A stretch of DNA of 13,877 nt, from assembly GCA_947629845.1 (NCBI GenBank), contig CANRFD010000033.1:1-13877 (forward strand), in the 5' to 3' direction. Below are positions 1-7,950 of the stretch, piece by piece (position 1 is the first letter of the stretch; each line of letters begins with the position of its first letter). The position numbers and the translations under genes are program-made. Under the pieces are notes generated by a model that saw only the letters and a program-made list of their open reading frames with translations, was not told where the DNA came from and ran no database searches. The DNA comes from an uncultured Clostridia bacterium. GTDB taxonomy: Bacteria > Bacillota > Clostridia > Christensenellales > Borkfalkiaceae.

Positions 1-449
1 TCATGCAGGCGGGCGAGGAGATGCTCCGCCAGAAGAAGAACGCCGACGGCACCTACAACGAGAACAGCTACAACGCCGACGACGAGGTGAACAACATTCA
101 GTGGAACTTGCTCACCGAAACCTCGGATCAGTACAACATGATGCTGTACTATAAGGGGCTCATCGCCTTCCGCAAGGCGCACCCCGTGCTCCGCTCCAAG
201 ACGGCGAAGGACATCATCTCCGGCGTGCAGAAGGACGGTGCGCTCGTCGCGTTCACGATGAAGGCGGGCACGGACGAGATCTTCGTCGTGTACAACGCCA
301 ACGAGGCCGCAAAGAGCGTTACGCTGCCTGCGGGCACGTGGGATCTCTGCATCAACGGCACGGCGGCGGGCACGGATGCGCTCGCAGAAGGGCTCTCCGG
401 AGCGCAGCAGATCGACGGCGTGAGCTGCTACGTGTATGTGAAAAAATGA
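1..449 (+). CDS. pulA: Type I pullulanase, C-terminal fragment (5' end outside window)
   Basis: This is the last ~149 codons of a starch-debranching enzyme that cleaves alpha-1,6 links in pullulan and branched dextrins. The frame is open from the first base and the true start lies upstream. Near the fragment's N-terminus is QAGEEMLR, followed by NSYNADDEVNNIQW and YYKGLIAFRKAHPVLR. This is the usual order at the end of the GH13_14 catalytic barrel of type I pullulanases. The last ~75 residues form a beta-rich C-terminal domain (VAFTMKAG, IFVVYNANE, VTLPAGTW). The catalytic residues are not in the window. It lies directly upstream of the maltodextrin operon in the same direction, which fits a joint role in starch breakdown. 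No U-rich terminator separates it from the next promoter, so read-through is possible. Assignment is from motif recognition; another GH13 debranching enzyme is the main alternative. Confidence 0.85.
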   Translation, partial: MQAGEEMLRQKKNADGTYNENSYNADDEVNNIQWNLLTETSDQYNMMLYYKGLIAFRKAHPVLRSKTAKDIISGVQKDGALVAFTMKAGTDEIFVVYNANEAAKSVTLPAGTWDLCINGTAAGTDALAEGLSGAQQIDGVSCYVYVKK

Positions 450-456
450 AAAATGT

Positions 457-476
457 GAAAATTGAAAACAATTTTC
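457..476. repeat. Perfect inverted repeat between pullulanase stop and the operon promoter
   Basis: Arms GAAAATTG and CAATTTTC (8 bp) are separated by AAAA. The repeat starts 7 bases after the pullulanase stop and ends 9 bases before the -35 box at 486. No T-run follows, so it is a poor intrinsic terminator. Its place just upstream of -35 suits a protein-binding site or a weak 3'-end hairpin. The function is inferred. Confidence 0.4.
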
Positions 477-485
477 GAAAAACTG

Positions 486-514
486 TTGACACAATAAAAA
501 ATTTGTGCTAAACT
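486..514 (+). promoter_or_regulatory. Sigma-A-type promoter of the maltodextrin operon
   Basis: A perfect -35 box TTGACA (486-491) is followed after exactly 17 bp by TAAACT (509-514). The -10 box is weak (4/6) but has a TG one base upstream, giving an extended -10. Transcription should start near 520, leaving a leader of about 230 nt before the first gene. Between the two boxes lies a small inverted repeat, CACAA-N8-TTGTG (490-507), a possible repressor site. No canonical catabolite-responsive element was seen. Confidence 0.7.
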
Positions 515-558
515 AAAACAAAAAGAAAAAATCATTCAATTTTCGTAAAATTTCACAA

Positions 559-576
559 CAAGGGGGCGCCCCCTTG
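559..576 (+). promoter_or_regulatory. Leader hairpin 1, perfect 18-bp palindrome
   Basis: CAAGGGGGCGCCCCCTTG is its own reverse complement. In RNA it would fold as a 7-bp GC-rich stem with a GCGC loop. It lies within the predicted 5' leader and no U-run follows. It could be an RNA structure or a DNA operator. Confidence 0.45.
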
Positions 577-578
577 CG

Positions 579-603
579 CGGTATTTGTTGCAAACAAATA
601 CCG
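579..603 (+). promoter_or_regulatory. Leader hairpin 2, 11-bp perfect stem around TTGCAAAC
   Basis: Arms CGGTATTTGTT and AACAAATACCG are perfectly complementary around a GCA centre. As RNA this is an 11-bp stem with a 3-nt loop. As DNA the core TTTGTTGCAAACAAA resembles the symmetric TTGCAAA-type operators of LacI/MalR-family sugar repressors. It begins 2 bases after hairpin 1. Whether it acts as an operator roughly 60-80 bases into the transcript or as a leader RNA element cannot be told from sequence. Confidence 0.5.
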
Positions 604-636
604 GAGAAAAACATTTACCTGTCCCCCAACTCAAGT

Positions 637-661
637 CCGCTCCCGCCTTCGGGCGGGGCGG
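637..661 (+). promoter_or_regulatory. Leader hairpin 3 with UUCG tetraloop
   Basis: CCGC-T-CCCGCC (637-647), loop TTCG, then GGCGGG-GCGG (652-661) form a 10-bp stem with one bulged T and a very stable UUCG tetraloop. A-rich sequence follows, not a U-run, so this is not a simple terminator. It is the third hairpin in the leader. The remaining leader to 749 holds a weaker CGGG/CCCG pair (~696-709) and an A7T7 tract (717-730) just before the ribosome binding site. Confidence 0.5.
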
Positions 662-749
662 ATGCGAGAAAAACACACATTTTCATCGGCTTACACGGGC
701 GTAGTCCCGCGAAAACAAAAAAATTTTTTTATCGGAGGAAAAAGCAACA

Positions 750-2531
750 ATGAAACTCAAAAAGTGGCTTGCCATGATCTTGGCAGCGTCTCTGGCAGTC
801 GGCACGCTCGGTGCGTTCGCGGCTTGCGGCGAAGATCCCGCGGGCGGCGGCACGGGCGGTACAGGCGGCACGGGCGGCACGGGCGGTGGTGGCGGAACGA
901 CGGAAACGTTGACCGATTACTATCTCTGCGGCAACGGCCTCGGGACCCTTGCTGTCTGCGATAGTGGGAATGGACAAGGCTGGGATAATACGTGCACCGA
1001 CGAGAGCCTGAAGTTCACCCGCACGGGCAACACCGCGGTCATCACGGTAGATCTCTACGAGGGCGACGAGTTCGGCATCATCCACAATCAAGCGTGGGCC
1101 GGCCAAATGGGCGGCGACATCCTCGCAAACGAAGGCAAGGACGCAGAGGGCAATCAGATCTTTGAATCCGTGCCGGGCGGCGGCTCGATCCCTAACGTTA
1201 AAGTTTCGGAAGGGCAGAGCGGTAAGTACAAACTCACGCTCACGCTCAACAGCGAAATCGAATATACCGAGAACACCCTTGAGTGGGAACTTCTCGAAGC
1301 GTACAACGTCGTGTTCGCAACGTGGTACGATGTAGACGGCACGACGCTGATCGAAAAATCCGTCGTCATAACGGGAACGACCATTACGGCGCGCGGCTAT
1401 ACGACCACGAAGGACTTCTACACGTTCGATAAGTGGGTGACCGACCTCGAGGACAAAGAAAACACCGCTTTCGATTTCACGGCTCCCTTTACGGAGAGCG
1501 TCAACCTCTATGCGACGATCAAGGAAGTGGAGAACGCCGGCTACGTCGAAGACACCAGCACGTGGAAGTTCACCGACGGCACGGAAGATATCGGTACCTT
1601 CACCAAGAGCGCGGATTACACGCAGCACAACGTGTTCACGGGCTCCCTCGAAGTAGAGGAAGGCGACGAGTTCGTCGTCACCAACGGCACCAAATCGCTG
1701 GTGGATTCCGACATCAAGACGCCGCATGCCCGCACGTTCGAAGCGAGCGAAGACGGCAGCAAGATCAAGGTGAAGGCGGCCGGGAACTACATGTTCAAAC
1801 TCATCACCGAGTGCGACGCAGAGGGCATCACCGAGGTGAAGCTCTTCTTCGAAGAGATCGCGGCCACCTACAACGGACTTGCCATCGTCGGCACGATCCC
1901 CGGCGCAAGCTGGAGCTATGTCGATGGCGTCAACCCCAAGATGACGCCCGTATCCGAAGGTTCAACGACCTACACGGGTACGATCGTTGTTGAAACCGCC
2001 GCGGCGGAGGCTCCTTTCGAAATCAAGGTCGCCACGATCGTGAAGAATGCGATCGAGTGGAGTGCACCCAACTGGGGTGTAGAAAAGAATGGCTCCTGCT
2101 TGGGTGGTGACAATTATTCTATCACTGCGCCCGGCACCTACCTTGTTACGGTCGATACCGAGAAGAATACGTTCAGCGTTAAGGCGTTGGAAGCGGAGTA
2201 CTACATCGTCGGTACCTTCATCGACGCGCAGGGCACACCGCACAACTTCGAGTTCGTCGACGGCCTTACCCCCAAGCTCAACGAGGGCGCAGACGGCAAG
2301 TACACGCTCGAGTACAACTTCCCCGATGCGAAATCTCAATCGGAGACCTTCAGCTGGATCACGGGCGGCGTGTTTGCGCTCAAGGTCGTATCCGTCATCG
2401 GCGGTCAGATCGACAAGTGGTACAGCGATGCAACGACGGGCGACAACGGCATCATCGAAACGGCGGGCGTTTATATCGTCACGTTCGATCTCGAGGCCGG
2501 CAACTTCACGATCACTCCCAAAGCGGACTGA
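750..2531 (+). CDS. Multi-module surface lipoprotein, probably starch-binding
   Basis: This is a 593-residue predicted lipoprotein. A signal peptide runs to residue 25, with Cys26 as the lipidation site (FAAC, a slightly degenerate lipobox), followed by a Gly/Thr spacer (residues ~31-50). No catalytic domain is recognised. The rest divides into beta-rich modules: ~56-183 (starting YYLCGNG), an InlB B-repeat-like unit ~185-258 (YNVVFATWYDVDG to VNLYATIKE), ~268-370, ~374-481 and ~483-593. The last two look alike (GLAIVGT/YYIVGTF near the start; GTYLVTVDTEKNTFSV/GVYIVTFDLEAGNFTI at the end). They resemble SusE/SusF-type starch-binding modules, with a GGDNYSI stretch in the fourth. It is the first gene of the maltodextrin operon, so holding starch near the transporter is the likely role. 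That role is inferred; no binding-site aromatics were mapped. GGAGG lies 11 nt before the ATG. Confidence 0.75.
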   Translation: MKLKKWLAMILAASLAVGTLGAFAACGEDPAGGGTGGTGGTGGTGGGGGTTETLTDYYLCGNGLGTLAVCDSGNGQGWDNTCTDESLKFTRTGNTAVITVDLYEGDEFGIIHNQAWAGQMGGDILANEGKDAEGNQIFESVPGGGSIPNVKVSEGQSGKYKLTLTLNSEIEYTENTLEWELLEAYNVVFATWYDVDGTTLIEKSVVITGTTITARGYTTTKDFYTFDKWVTDLEDKENTAFDFTAPFTESVNLYATIKEVENAGYVEDTSTWKFTDGTEDIGTFTKSADYTQHNVFTGSLEVEEGDEFVVTNGTKSLVDSDIKTPHARTFEASEDGSKIKVKAAGNYMFKLITECDAEGITEVKLFFEEIAATYNGLAIVGTIPGASWSYVDGVNPKMTPVSEGSTTYTGTIVVETAAAEAPFEIKVATIVKNAIEWSAPNWGVEKNGSCLGGDNYSITAPGTYLVTVDTEKNTFSVKALEAEYYIVGTFIDAQGTPHNFEFVDGLTPKLNEGADGKYTLEYNFPDAKSQSETFSWITGGVFALKVVSVIGGQIDKWYSDATTGDNGIIETAGVYIVTFDLEAGNFTITPKAD

Positions 2532-2543
2532 TCTATCAAATTC

Positions 2544-2551
2544 AAGGAGGT
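2544..2551 (+). promoter_or_regulatory. Near-perfect ribosome binding site of the binding-protein gene
   Basis: AAGGAGGT is an almost full anti-SD match 5 nt before the ATG at 2557. It is the strongest site in the operon, as expected for the component needed in excess. Confidence 0.7.
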
Positions 2552-2556
2552 AAATT

Positions 2557-3828
2557 ATGAAAAAAATTCTTTCAGCAATCGTATGCGGTGCGTTCATCGC
2601 GTCGGGCGTCGTCGGCTTTGCGGCTTGCGGCGAATCCCAACCCGAACTTACCGTGTGGGGACCCTCCGCACAACAGGTATCCCTGCAAAAGATGATCGAG
2701 CAGTTCAAAGCGGAAAATCCCGATATCACCTATGACATCGCGGTGGGCGTTTGCGGCGAGGGCGACGGCTACTCCATGATGAGCAACGACCCGCAGTCGG
2801 GCGCAGACGTGTTTGCATTCGCAAACGACCAGCTCGTCAACCTCTATTCCATCGGCGCGCTGTCTCCGCTCTCTCCCTCCACCGTGACCGCACTCAAGCA
2901 GTCGGATAACGCCACGGCAGTCGAATCGGGCAAGCTCGGCGACAACTACTACGGCTATCCCTACGCGGCGGATAACGGCTTCTTCCTGTACTACAACAAG
3001 GACATCATCTCCGACGAGGACGCGAAGGACATCGATAAGATCCTCGACGCGTGCGAAAAGGCAGGGAAAGACTTCATATTCGAAGGCGGCAATTCGTGGT
3101 ATGCGCTGTCCCTCGCCTACGGCGCGGGCGGCAAGTACGAAGTCACCTACGAGGGCACCAAGGTCGTCAAGGTGGAAACCAACCTCGACCAAAAGGCTCC
3201 CGACAGCGACTATTCCTACGGCGTGCTCGGCGGCTATGAACTCGGCTATATCCTGCAGAAGGGCGCCTTTGTAAAGACGGGCGACGACACCATCATCGAT
3301 AACTCCCTGACGGCCGGCACCTTCGGCGCCTGCATCCGCGGCACGTGGAAGGGCGACGCCATCAAGACCGCGCTCGGCGACGACTACGGCGCGACCGTTC
3401 TCCCGCAGTGGACGAGCGAGCTCGACGGCAACACCTACGACTGGTATTCCTTCGCGGGCTGCAAGCTGTACGGCGTGAACGCCTACTCCAAGCACCCCGA
3501 GGACGCGCACAAGCTCGCAGCATTCCTCTCCGGCGCCAAGATGCAGGAGAAGCGCTTCGACGACAACGGCATCGGCCCGTCCAATCTCACGGTCGCCGCA
3601 ATGCCCAAAGTGCAGCAAAATCTCGCTGTCGCTACGATGATGAAGCAGATCGCGGAAGCGTCCGTCATTCAGACCTCCATGCCGCAGAGCTATTGGGATG
3701 AAGTCGGCGCGTTCGGCGAAGCGATGAAGAGCCTCGACACGACGGCCGATCCCGCTATCCTTCAGGAAAGGATCGTTCAGCTCGTGGAAGCGTTGAAGGC
3801 GGAAGTCAAGACGGAAACCACAGAATAA
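2557..3828 (+). CDS. malE: Maltodextrin ABC transporter substrate-binding lipoprotein
   Basis: This 423-residue extracellular family-1 solute-binding protein captures malto-oligosaccharides and delivers them to MalFG. The signal peptide ends in GFAAC, with lipidation Cys24. The mature N-terminus ELTVWGPSAQQ, followed by MIEQFKAENPDITYDI, is the classic first strand and helix of MalE-type proteins. The segments GADVFAFANDQLVNLYSIGALSPL and YYGYPYAADNGFFLYYNKDI also fit the family, as does the length. It starts 25 nt after the upstream lipoprotein gene and is followed by a strong hairpin before malF. The exact sugar is inferred from the flanking pullulanase and amylase; the family alone does not fix it. 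Confidence 0.9.
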   Translation: MKKILSAIVCGAFIASGVVGFAACGESQPELTVWGPSAQQVSLQKMIEQFKAENPDITYDIAVGVCGEGDGYSMMSNDPQSGADVFAFANDQLVNLYSIGALSPLSPSTVTALKQSDNATAVESGKLGDNYYGYPYAADNGFFLYYNKDIISDEDAKDIDKILDACEKAGKDFIFEGGNSWYALSLAYGAGGKYEVTYEGTKVVKVETNLDQKAPDSDYSYGVLGGYELGYILQKGAFVKTGDDTIIDNSLTAGTFGACIRGTWKGDAIKTALGDDYGATVLPQWTSELDGNTYDWYSFAGCKLYGVNAYSKHPEDAHKLAAFLSGAKMQEKRFDDNGIGPSNLTVAAMPKVQQNLAVATMMKQIAEASVIQTSMPQSYWDEVGAFGEAMKSLDTTADPAILQERIVQLVEALKAEVKTETTE

Positions 3829-3863
3829 GTTACAACTTCAACCGCATAACGTTGGTTCGGCAG

Positions 3864-3893
3864 GCGGGGCAAAGGTCTCCTTTGCCCCGCTTT
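3864..3893 (+). terminator. Hairpin between binding-protein and permease genes (partial terminator or mRNA stabiliser)
   Basis: GCGGGGCAAAGG (3864-3875) and CCTTTGCCCCGC (3879-3890) form a perfect 12-bp stem with loop TCT, followed only by TTT. The weak U-run argues for partial termination or protection of the upstream mRNA 3' end. That would give more binding protein than permease, as in other maltose operons. MalF starts 20 bases later. Confidence 0.55.
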
Positions 3894-3912
3894 GCAAATT
3901 CGGAGATAAGAT

Positions 3913-5466
3913 ATGGAAAAAACACAAAAAAGGGTAGTTACGGAGATAGAATATCTCGGAATGAGCGGGTGGGAGAAATTCTGCCATAACTTTGTCTCCT
4001 TCTTTCAGAAGTTGCCCGCTGTATTCCTGCGCTTTTTCACGGTGACGATCCCCGCGCTCGCGCTCCGCTTCTGGAACGCCTTCTCGGGTATCTTCAAAAA
4101 ACTCTGGATCGCCTTAAAAAACGGCGACTGGAAGACGAGGGTCTCCTTCGTCATTATGGGGTTCGGGCAGCTCGCGCGCGGGCAGATCATGCGCGGCCTG
4201 TTCTACCTCGTGTTCGAAATTTTGTTTATCCTGTTCATGGCGCTGTTCGGCGCCGGCCAGCTCGCCCTGTTCGGCGGCCCCGGCTACACCGAGACGACGG
4301 CAGGCGGTTGGGTCGTCGGCCCGGACGGCGTGGAACACCTCGTTCCGCAGGCCGTCGGCGACAACAGCTTGCTCATCCTCCTGTACGGCATTCTCACCAT
4401 GTTCTTCATCATCGCCTTTGCGTACGCGTGGTACTGCAACATCAAGGCAGCCTACAGCGCACAGGAGATGAAAGAGGCGGGGCAGGCGCTTCCCACCGCA
4501 AAGGACGACATCCACTCCTTTGCCGACGGGCAGTACCATAAAACGCTCCTCGCCATTCCGCTCCTCGGGCTTGTGATCTTCACGATCTTTCCCATCATCT
4601 TCATGGTGTTCGTGGCCTTCACCAACTACGACATGGAGCACATGCCGCCCGCGCACCTCTTCCAATGGAACGGCTTTACCAACTTCCAAGCGGTATTCGG
4701 CGGCAGCCTTTCGGGCGGCACGCAGTTCGGCGCGGTGTTCGGCTCCATTCTGCTGTGGACGGTCATCTGGGCGTTCTTCGCCACCTTTACCAACTACATT
4801 TTGGGCATGGTCGTCGCCATCATGATCAACAAGAAGGGGATCAAGCTCAAAAAGCTGTGGCGCACCGTGCTCATCATGACGGTCGCCGTCCCGCAGTTTG
4901 TATCGCTGCTTCTGATGTCGCAGATGCTCGGCGACTACGGCATCATCAATTCGCTGCTGCAAAAGTGGGGCATCATAAGCGCGCCCATCAAGTTCCTGAC
5001 CGACGGCATCGGCGCGAAGGTCACCATCATCGTCGTCAACATCTGGATCGGCATCCCGTACACCATGCTCATGGTCTCGGGCATTCTCATGAACATTCCC
5101 GCCGACCTGTACGAATCGGCTCGCATCGACGGCGCAGGCGCCTTCCGGCAGTATTTCAAGATCACGCTGCCCTACGTCTTGCACGTCACCACGCCCTACC
5201 TTATCAGCAACTTCGTCGGAAATCTCAACAATTTCGGCGTCATCTACCTGCTCACGGGCGGCGGCCCCGTCATGACGGCCGTCGGCACGGGCGGCGCGGG
5301 CGAAACCGACCTTCTCATCACATGGCTCTACAAACTCATCATGGATAAGAAGACGTACGGCGTCGCCTCGGTCATCAGTATTTTGATGTTCCTGATCACC
5401 GCGATCATCTCGCTCGTGACGTACAACCGCTCCGCATCGGTAAAAAACGAGGAGGACTTCATGTAA
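3913..5466 (+). CDS. malF: Maltodextrin ABC transporter permease, MalF type
   Basis: This 517-residue inner-membrane permease forms the translocation channel with MalG. The binding-protein-dependent transport core covers ~212-510. Its EAA loop YESARIDGAGAFRQYFKITLP (400-420) docks on the ATPase. The hydrophobic segments seen are ~95-120, 152-175, 212-236, 277-303, 318-338, 370-392, 425-447 and 485-504. The first ~210 residues precede the core. They hold an amphipathic N-terminus, a small motif GFGQLARGQIMRGLFYL and two membrane segments with a ~35-residue Gly-rich extracytoplasmic loop. Extended N-termini also occur in other MalF proteins. GGAG lies 7 nt before the ATG. The stop overlaps the malG start by one base (TAATG), implying translational coupling. 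Confidence 0.92.
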   Translation: MEKTQKRVVTEIEYLGMSGWEKFCHNFVSFFQKLPAVFLRFFTVTIPALALRFWNAFSGIFKKLWIALKNGDWKTRVSFVIMGFGQLARGQIMRGLFYLVFEILFILFMALFGAGQLALFGGPGYTETTAGGWVVGPDGVEHLVPQAVGDNSLLILLYGILTMFFIIAFAYAWYCNIKAAYSAQEMKEAGQALPTAKDDIHSFADGQYHKTLLAIPLLGLVIFTIFPIIFMVFVAFTNYDMEHMPPAHLFQWNGFTNFQAVFGGSLSGGTQFGAVFGSILLWTVIWAFFATFTNYILGMVVAIMINKKGIKLKKLWRTVLIMTVAVPQFVSLLLMSQMLGDYGIINSLLQKWGIISAPIKFLTDGIGAKVTIIVVNIWIGIPYTMLMVSGILMNIPADLYESARIDGAGAFRQYFKITLPYVLHVTTPYLISNFVGNLNNFGVIYLLTGGGPVMTAVGTGGAGETDLLITWLYKLIMDKKTYGVASVISILMFLITAIISLVTYNRSASVKNEEDFM

Positions 5467-6380
5467 TGGCAAAGAAATTCCGCAGTAAAAAGGCAGTCGA
5501 ACGTACGACCAACGGCGTCATTTACGTGATCCTTGTCGTCATCAGCGTCATTTGGCTGATCCCGTTCGTGTTCCTCGTGTTGCAGTCGCTACGCGGCGAA
5601 CCGGGCGCGACGACCAACTACTTCTTCCCCAAGCAGTGGACGTTCGATAATTACATCCGCCTCTTCAAAAACGAAGGCGTCAGCTCTTCGACGGGCGAAG
5701 TCGTCTCCACGGGCTCGTACAACTTTCTCAACTGGTACGGCAGGACGCTGCTCATCTCCGTCTGCGTGACGGTCATCCAGACGGTCATCGTGCTCGTCAC
5801 GAGCTACGCGCTCTCCCGCCTGCGCTTCAAGATGAGAAAGCCGCTCATGAACCTTATGCTCATCCTCGGCATGTTCCCGGGATTTATGTCTATGACGGCG
5901 ATGTATTTCCTGCTCCAGCTCCTCGGCTTGACGCAGAACATGAGCATTGTGGGGCTCATCCTCGTATACGTCGGAAGCTCCTGCATGGGGTACTACATCT
6001 GTAAGGGATTTTTCGATACCATTCCGAAATCCCTCGACGAAGCGGCACGGATCGACGGCGCCAGCCGCCATACGGTGTTCTTCAAGATCATCCTGCCGCT
6101 CTCCAAGCCCATCATCATCTATACCATCCTGACGGCATTCATGGCGCCGTGGGGAGAGTACATGTTCGCCTCCCTGATCGCCAACGGCGACCCCAGCTAT
6201 TGGAACGTTGCGGTCGGCCTGCGCGACATGATCCAGCGCGAACAGCTCACGGCGTACAGCGATAGTTTCCAGCGCTTCTGCGCCGCGGCGGTCGTCGTCT
6301 CTCTTCCCATCACCATCCTGTTCTTCCTGCTGCAGCGGTACTATGTCGAGGGCGTCACGGGCGGTTCCGTAAAGGGGTAA
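5466..6380 (+). CDS. malG: Maltodextrin ABC transporter permease, MalG type
   Basis: This 304-residue permease is the partner of MalF. It has about six membrane segments: ~18-40, 95-116, 127-150, 160-180, 214-235 and 273-290. The EAA loop LDEAARIDGASRHTVFFKIILP lies at 190-211. A ~50-residue periplasm-facing stretch after the first segment (TNYFFPKQWTFDNYIRLF onward) is typical of MalG. Length and motif spacing match the family. It is coupled to malF through the TAATG overlap, and the amylase gene starts 3 nt after its stop. Nothing in the sequence looks damaged. Confidence 0.92.
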   Translation: MAKKFRSKKAVERTTNGVIYVILVVISVIWLIPFVFLVLQSLRGEPGATTNYFFPKQWTFDNYIRLFKNEGVSSSTGEVVSTGSYNFLNWYGRTLLISVCVTVIQTVIVLVTSYALSRLRFKMRKPLMNLMLILGMFPGFMSMTAMYFLLQLLGLTQNMSIVGLILVYVGSSCMGYYICKGFFDTIPKSLDEAARIDGASRHTVFFKIILPLSKPIIIYTILTAFMAPWGEYMFASLIANGDPSYWNVAVGLRDMIQREQLTAYSDSFQRFCAAAVVVSLPITILFFLLQRYYVEGVTGGSVKG

Positions 6381-6383
6381 GCG

Positions 6384-7916
6384 ATGAAGCGCATTTTGAG
6401 AATGATCCCGGCGCTCCTCTTGGGGCTCGTCTTTCTGCTCGGCGGGTGCGGAACGTTGCCGCTCCCCGAGGAGAATATCGTGGACGACTCATACGACAAC
6501 TACTATGAGATCTTTGTGTACTCCTTCAACGATTCCGACGGCAACGGCGTAGGGGACTTGAAGGGCGTCACCCAAAAGCTCGACTATGTGCGCGATATGG
6601 GCTATACGGGCATCTGGCTCATGCCCATCAATCCGACGGGAAGCTACCACGGCTACGACGTCACCGACTACAAGGCGATCAACCCCAAACTCGGTACGAT
6701 GGCCGATTTCGACGAGATGCTCTCGGCTGCGCACAGCAAGGGCATCCGCGTCATCATCGACCTCGTCGTCAACCACACGTCCAACAATCACCCGTGGTTC
6801 AAGTCGGCGCTCAATGCAGCGCGGTCGTGGAACACATCCGATCCCTATTTCAACTACTACAACTTCTCCACGACGCCCAAGGCGGGCTACCGCCAATACG
6901 GCAACGTGTATGCCGAGGCGCAGTTCGCGGACAGCATGCCCGATCTCAACCTCGATTGCGAGGCCGTGCGCGAAAACCTCGCCGACATCATCGCATTCTG
7001 GATGGAGAAGGGGGTAGACGGGTTCCGTCTCGACGCCGTGCGCTATTACTACTTCGGCGACGCGGCGGCGAGTGCGGAATTTACGGGCTGGATCAAGGAA
7101 GAGGCGGTAAAGCACAACCCCGACGCCTATATCGTCGGCGAAGATTGGGCGGCGACATCGGAGATCGAACAGTTCTACACGAGCGGCGCAGACAGCTTCT
7201 TCTGCTTCCCCGCACAGGGCGCAAACGGCTACGTCAATCAGGCGCTCTCCGAGGCGATGCGTCCCATCGAGGCAGATCCCGCCGCGGCGGCGGAGCGCTA
7301 CTTCTCCTCGATGCAGTCCGTCGTGTCCATGGCGAACGGGTACATCCCCGCACCCTTCCTGTGCAATCACGACACGGCGCGTATCGCCGGCGTTCTGATG
7401 CGGCAGGAGGAGCGCATCAAGTTTGCCTACGGGCTGCTCTCCATGTACACGGGCAACACGTTCACCTATTACGGCGACGAGATCGGCATGCTCGGCTCCG
7501 CCAACGACCCCGAAAAACGCGTCGGGATGCGCTGGACGGACGATACGGCGGCGATCATTCCCCCGGGCGCGAGCAAGACGTTCGAATACTACGTCTTTGA
7601 CAGCGTGGAAAAGCAGCTCGCGGACGAGAACAGCATCCTGAACTACTACAAGGCATGCAACCGCGCCCGCAACGCCTTCCCCGCGATCATGCGCGGCACG
7701 GCGGAACGCATTCCATGCGAGAATGCAGGCGTGCTCGCCGTAAAAAAGACGTACAACAATACCTCGGTCACGGTCGTGATCAACTTCACGTCTGGCAATG
7801 TCGGCGTCAAGGGGCTCACGGGCGAACTCAAGCAAAGCATTTGCGTCAGCGGCAGCGTGGGAGGAAGCGGTTCTTCGCTCTCGATGCCGGGATTCTCCAT
7901 AGCTATACTCGCTTAA
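6384..7916 (+). CDS. Membrane-anchored GH13 alpha-amylase/neopullulanase-like lipoprotein
   Basis: This 510-residue extracellular glycoside hydrolase is tethered by a lipid. The signal peptide ends in LLGGC (Cys22). The GH13 barrel carries all the conserved regions: DLVVNH (126-131), GFRLDAVR with nucleophile Asp217, IVGEDW with acid/base Glu253, and FLCNHD with transition-state-stabilising Asp330. YEIFVYSFNDSDGNGVGDLKG near the start and YYGDEIGM (362-369) also fit the alpha-amylase/oligo-1,6-glucosidase groups. A short C-terminal beta domain follows from ~430. The subfamily, and whether it acts on alpha-1,4 or alpha-1,6 links, cannot be fixed by eye. Its 3-nt distance from malG points to feeding the transporter with short maltodextrins at the cell surface. 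The AAAGGGG ribosome site lies inside the end of malG. Confidence 0.92.
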   Translation: MKRILRMIPALLLGLVFLLGGCGTLPLPEENIVDDSYDNYYEIFVYSFNDSDGNGVGDLKGVTQKLDYVRDMGYTGIWLMPINPTGSYHGYDVTDYKAINPKLGTMADFDEMLSAAHSKGIRVIIDLVVNHTSNNHPWFKSALNAARSWNTSDPYFNYYNFSTTPKAGYRQYGNVYAEAQFADSMPDLNLDCEAVRENLADIIAFWMEKGVDGFRLDAVRYYYFGDAAASAEFTGWIKEEAVKHNPDAYIVGEDWAATSEIEQFYTSGADSFFCFPAQGANGYVNQALSEAMRPIEADPAAAAERYFSSMQSVVSMANGYIPAPFLCNHDTARIAGVLMRQEERIKFAYGLLSMYTGNTFTYYGDEIGMLGSANDPEKRVGMRWTDDTAAIIPPGASKTFEYYVFDSVEKQLADENSILNYYKACNRARNAFPAIMRGTAERIPCENAGVLAVKKTYNNTSVTVVINFTSGNVGVKGLTGELKQSICVSGSVGGSGSSLSMPGFSIAILA

Positions 7917-7950
7917 AAAACGAAAATTCTAAAAAGGTTAGGATACAAAG

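Noticed and set aside
4114..5472. Long minus-strand frame opposite malF
   Set aside because: The composition is rich in His, Asp, Glu and Arg, typical of the antisense of GC-rich membrane protein genes. It has no ribosome site or family motif.
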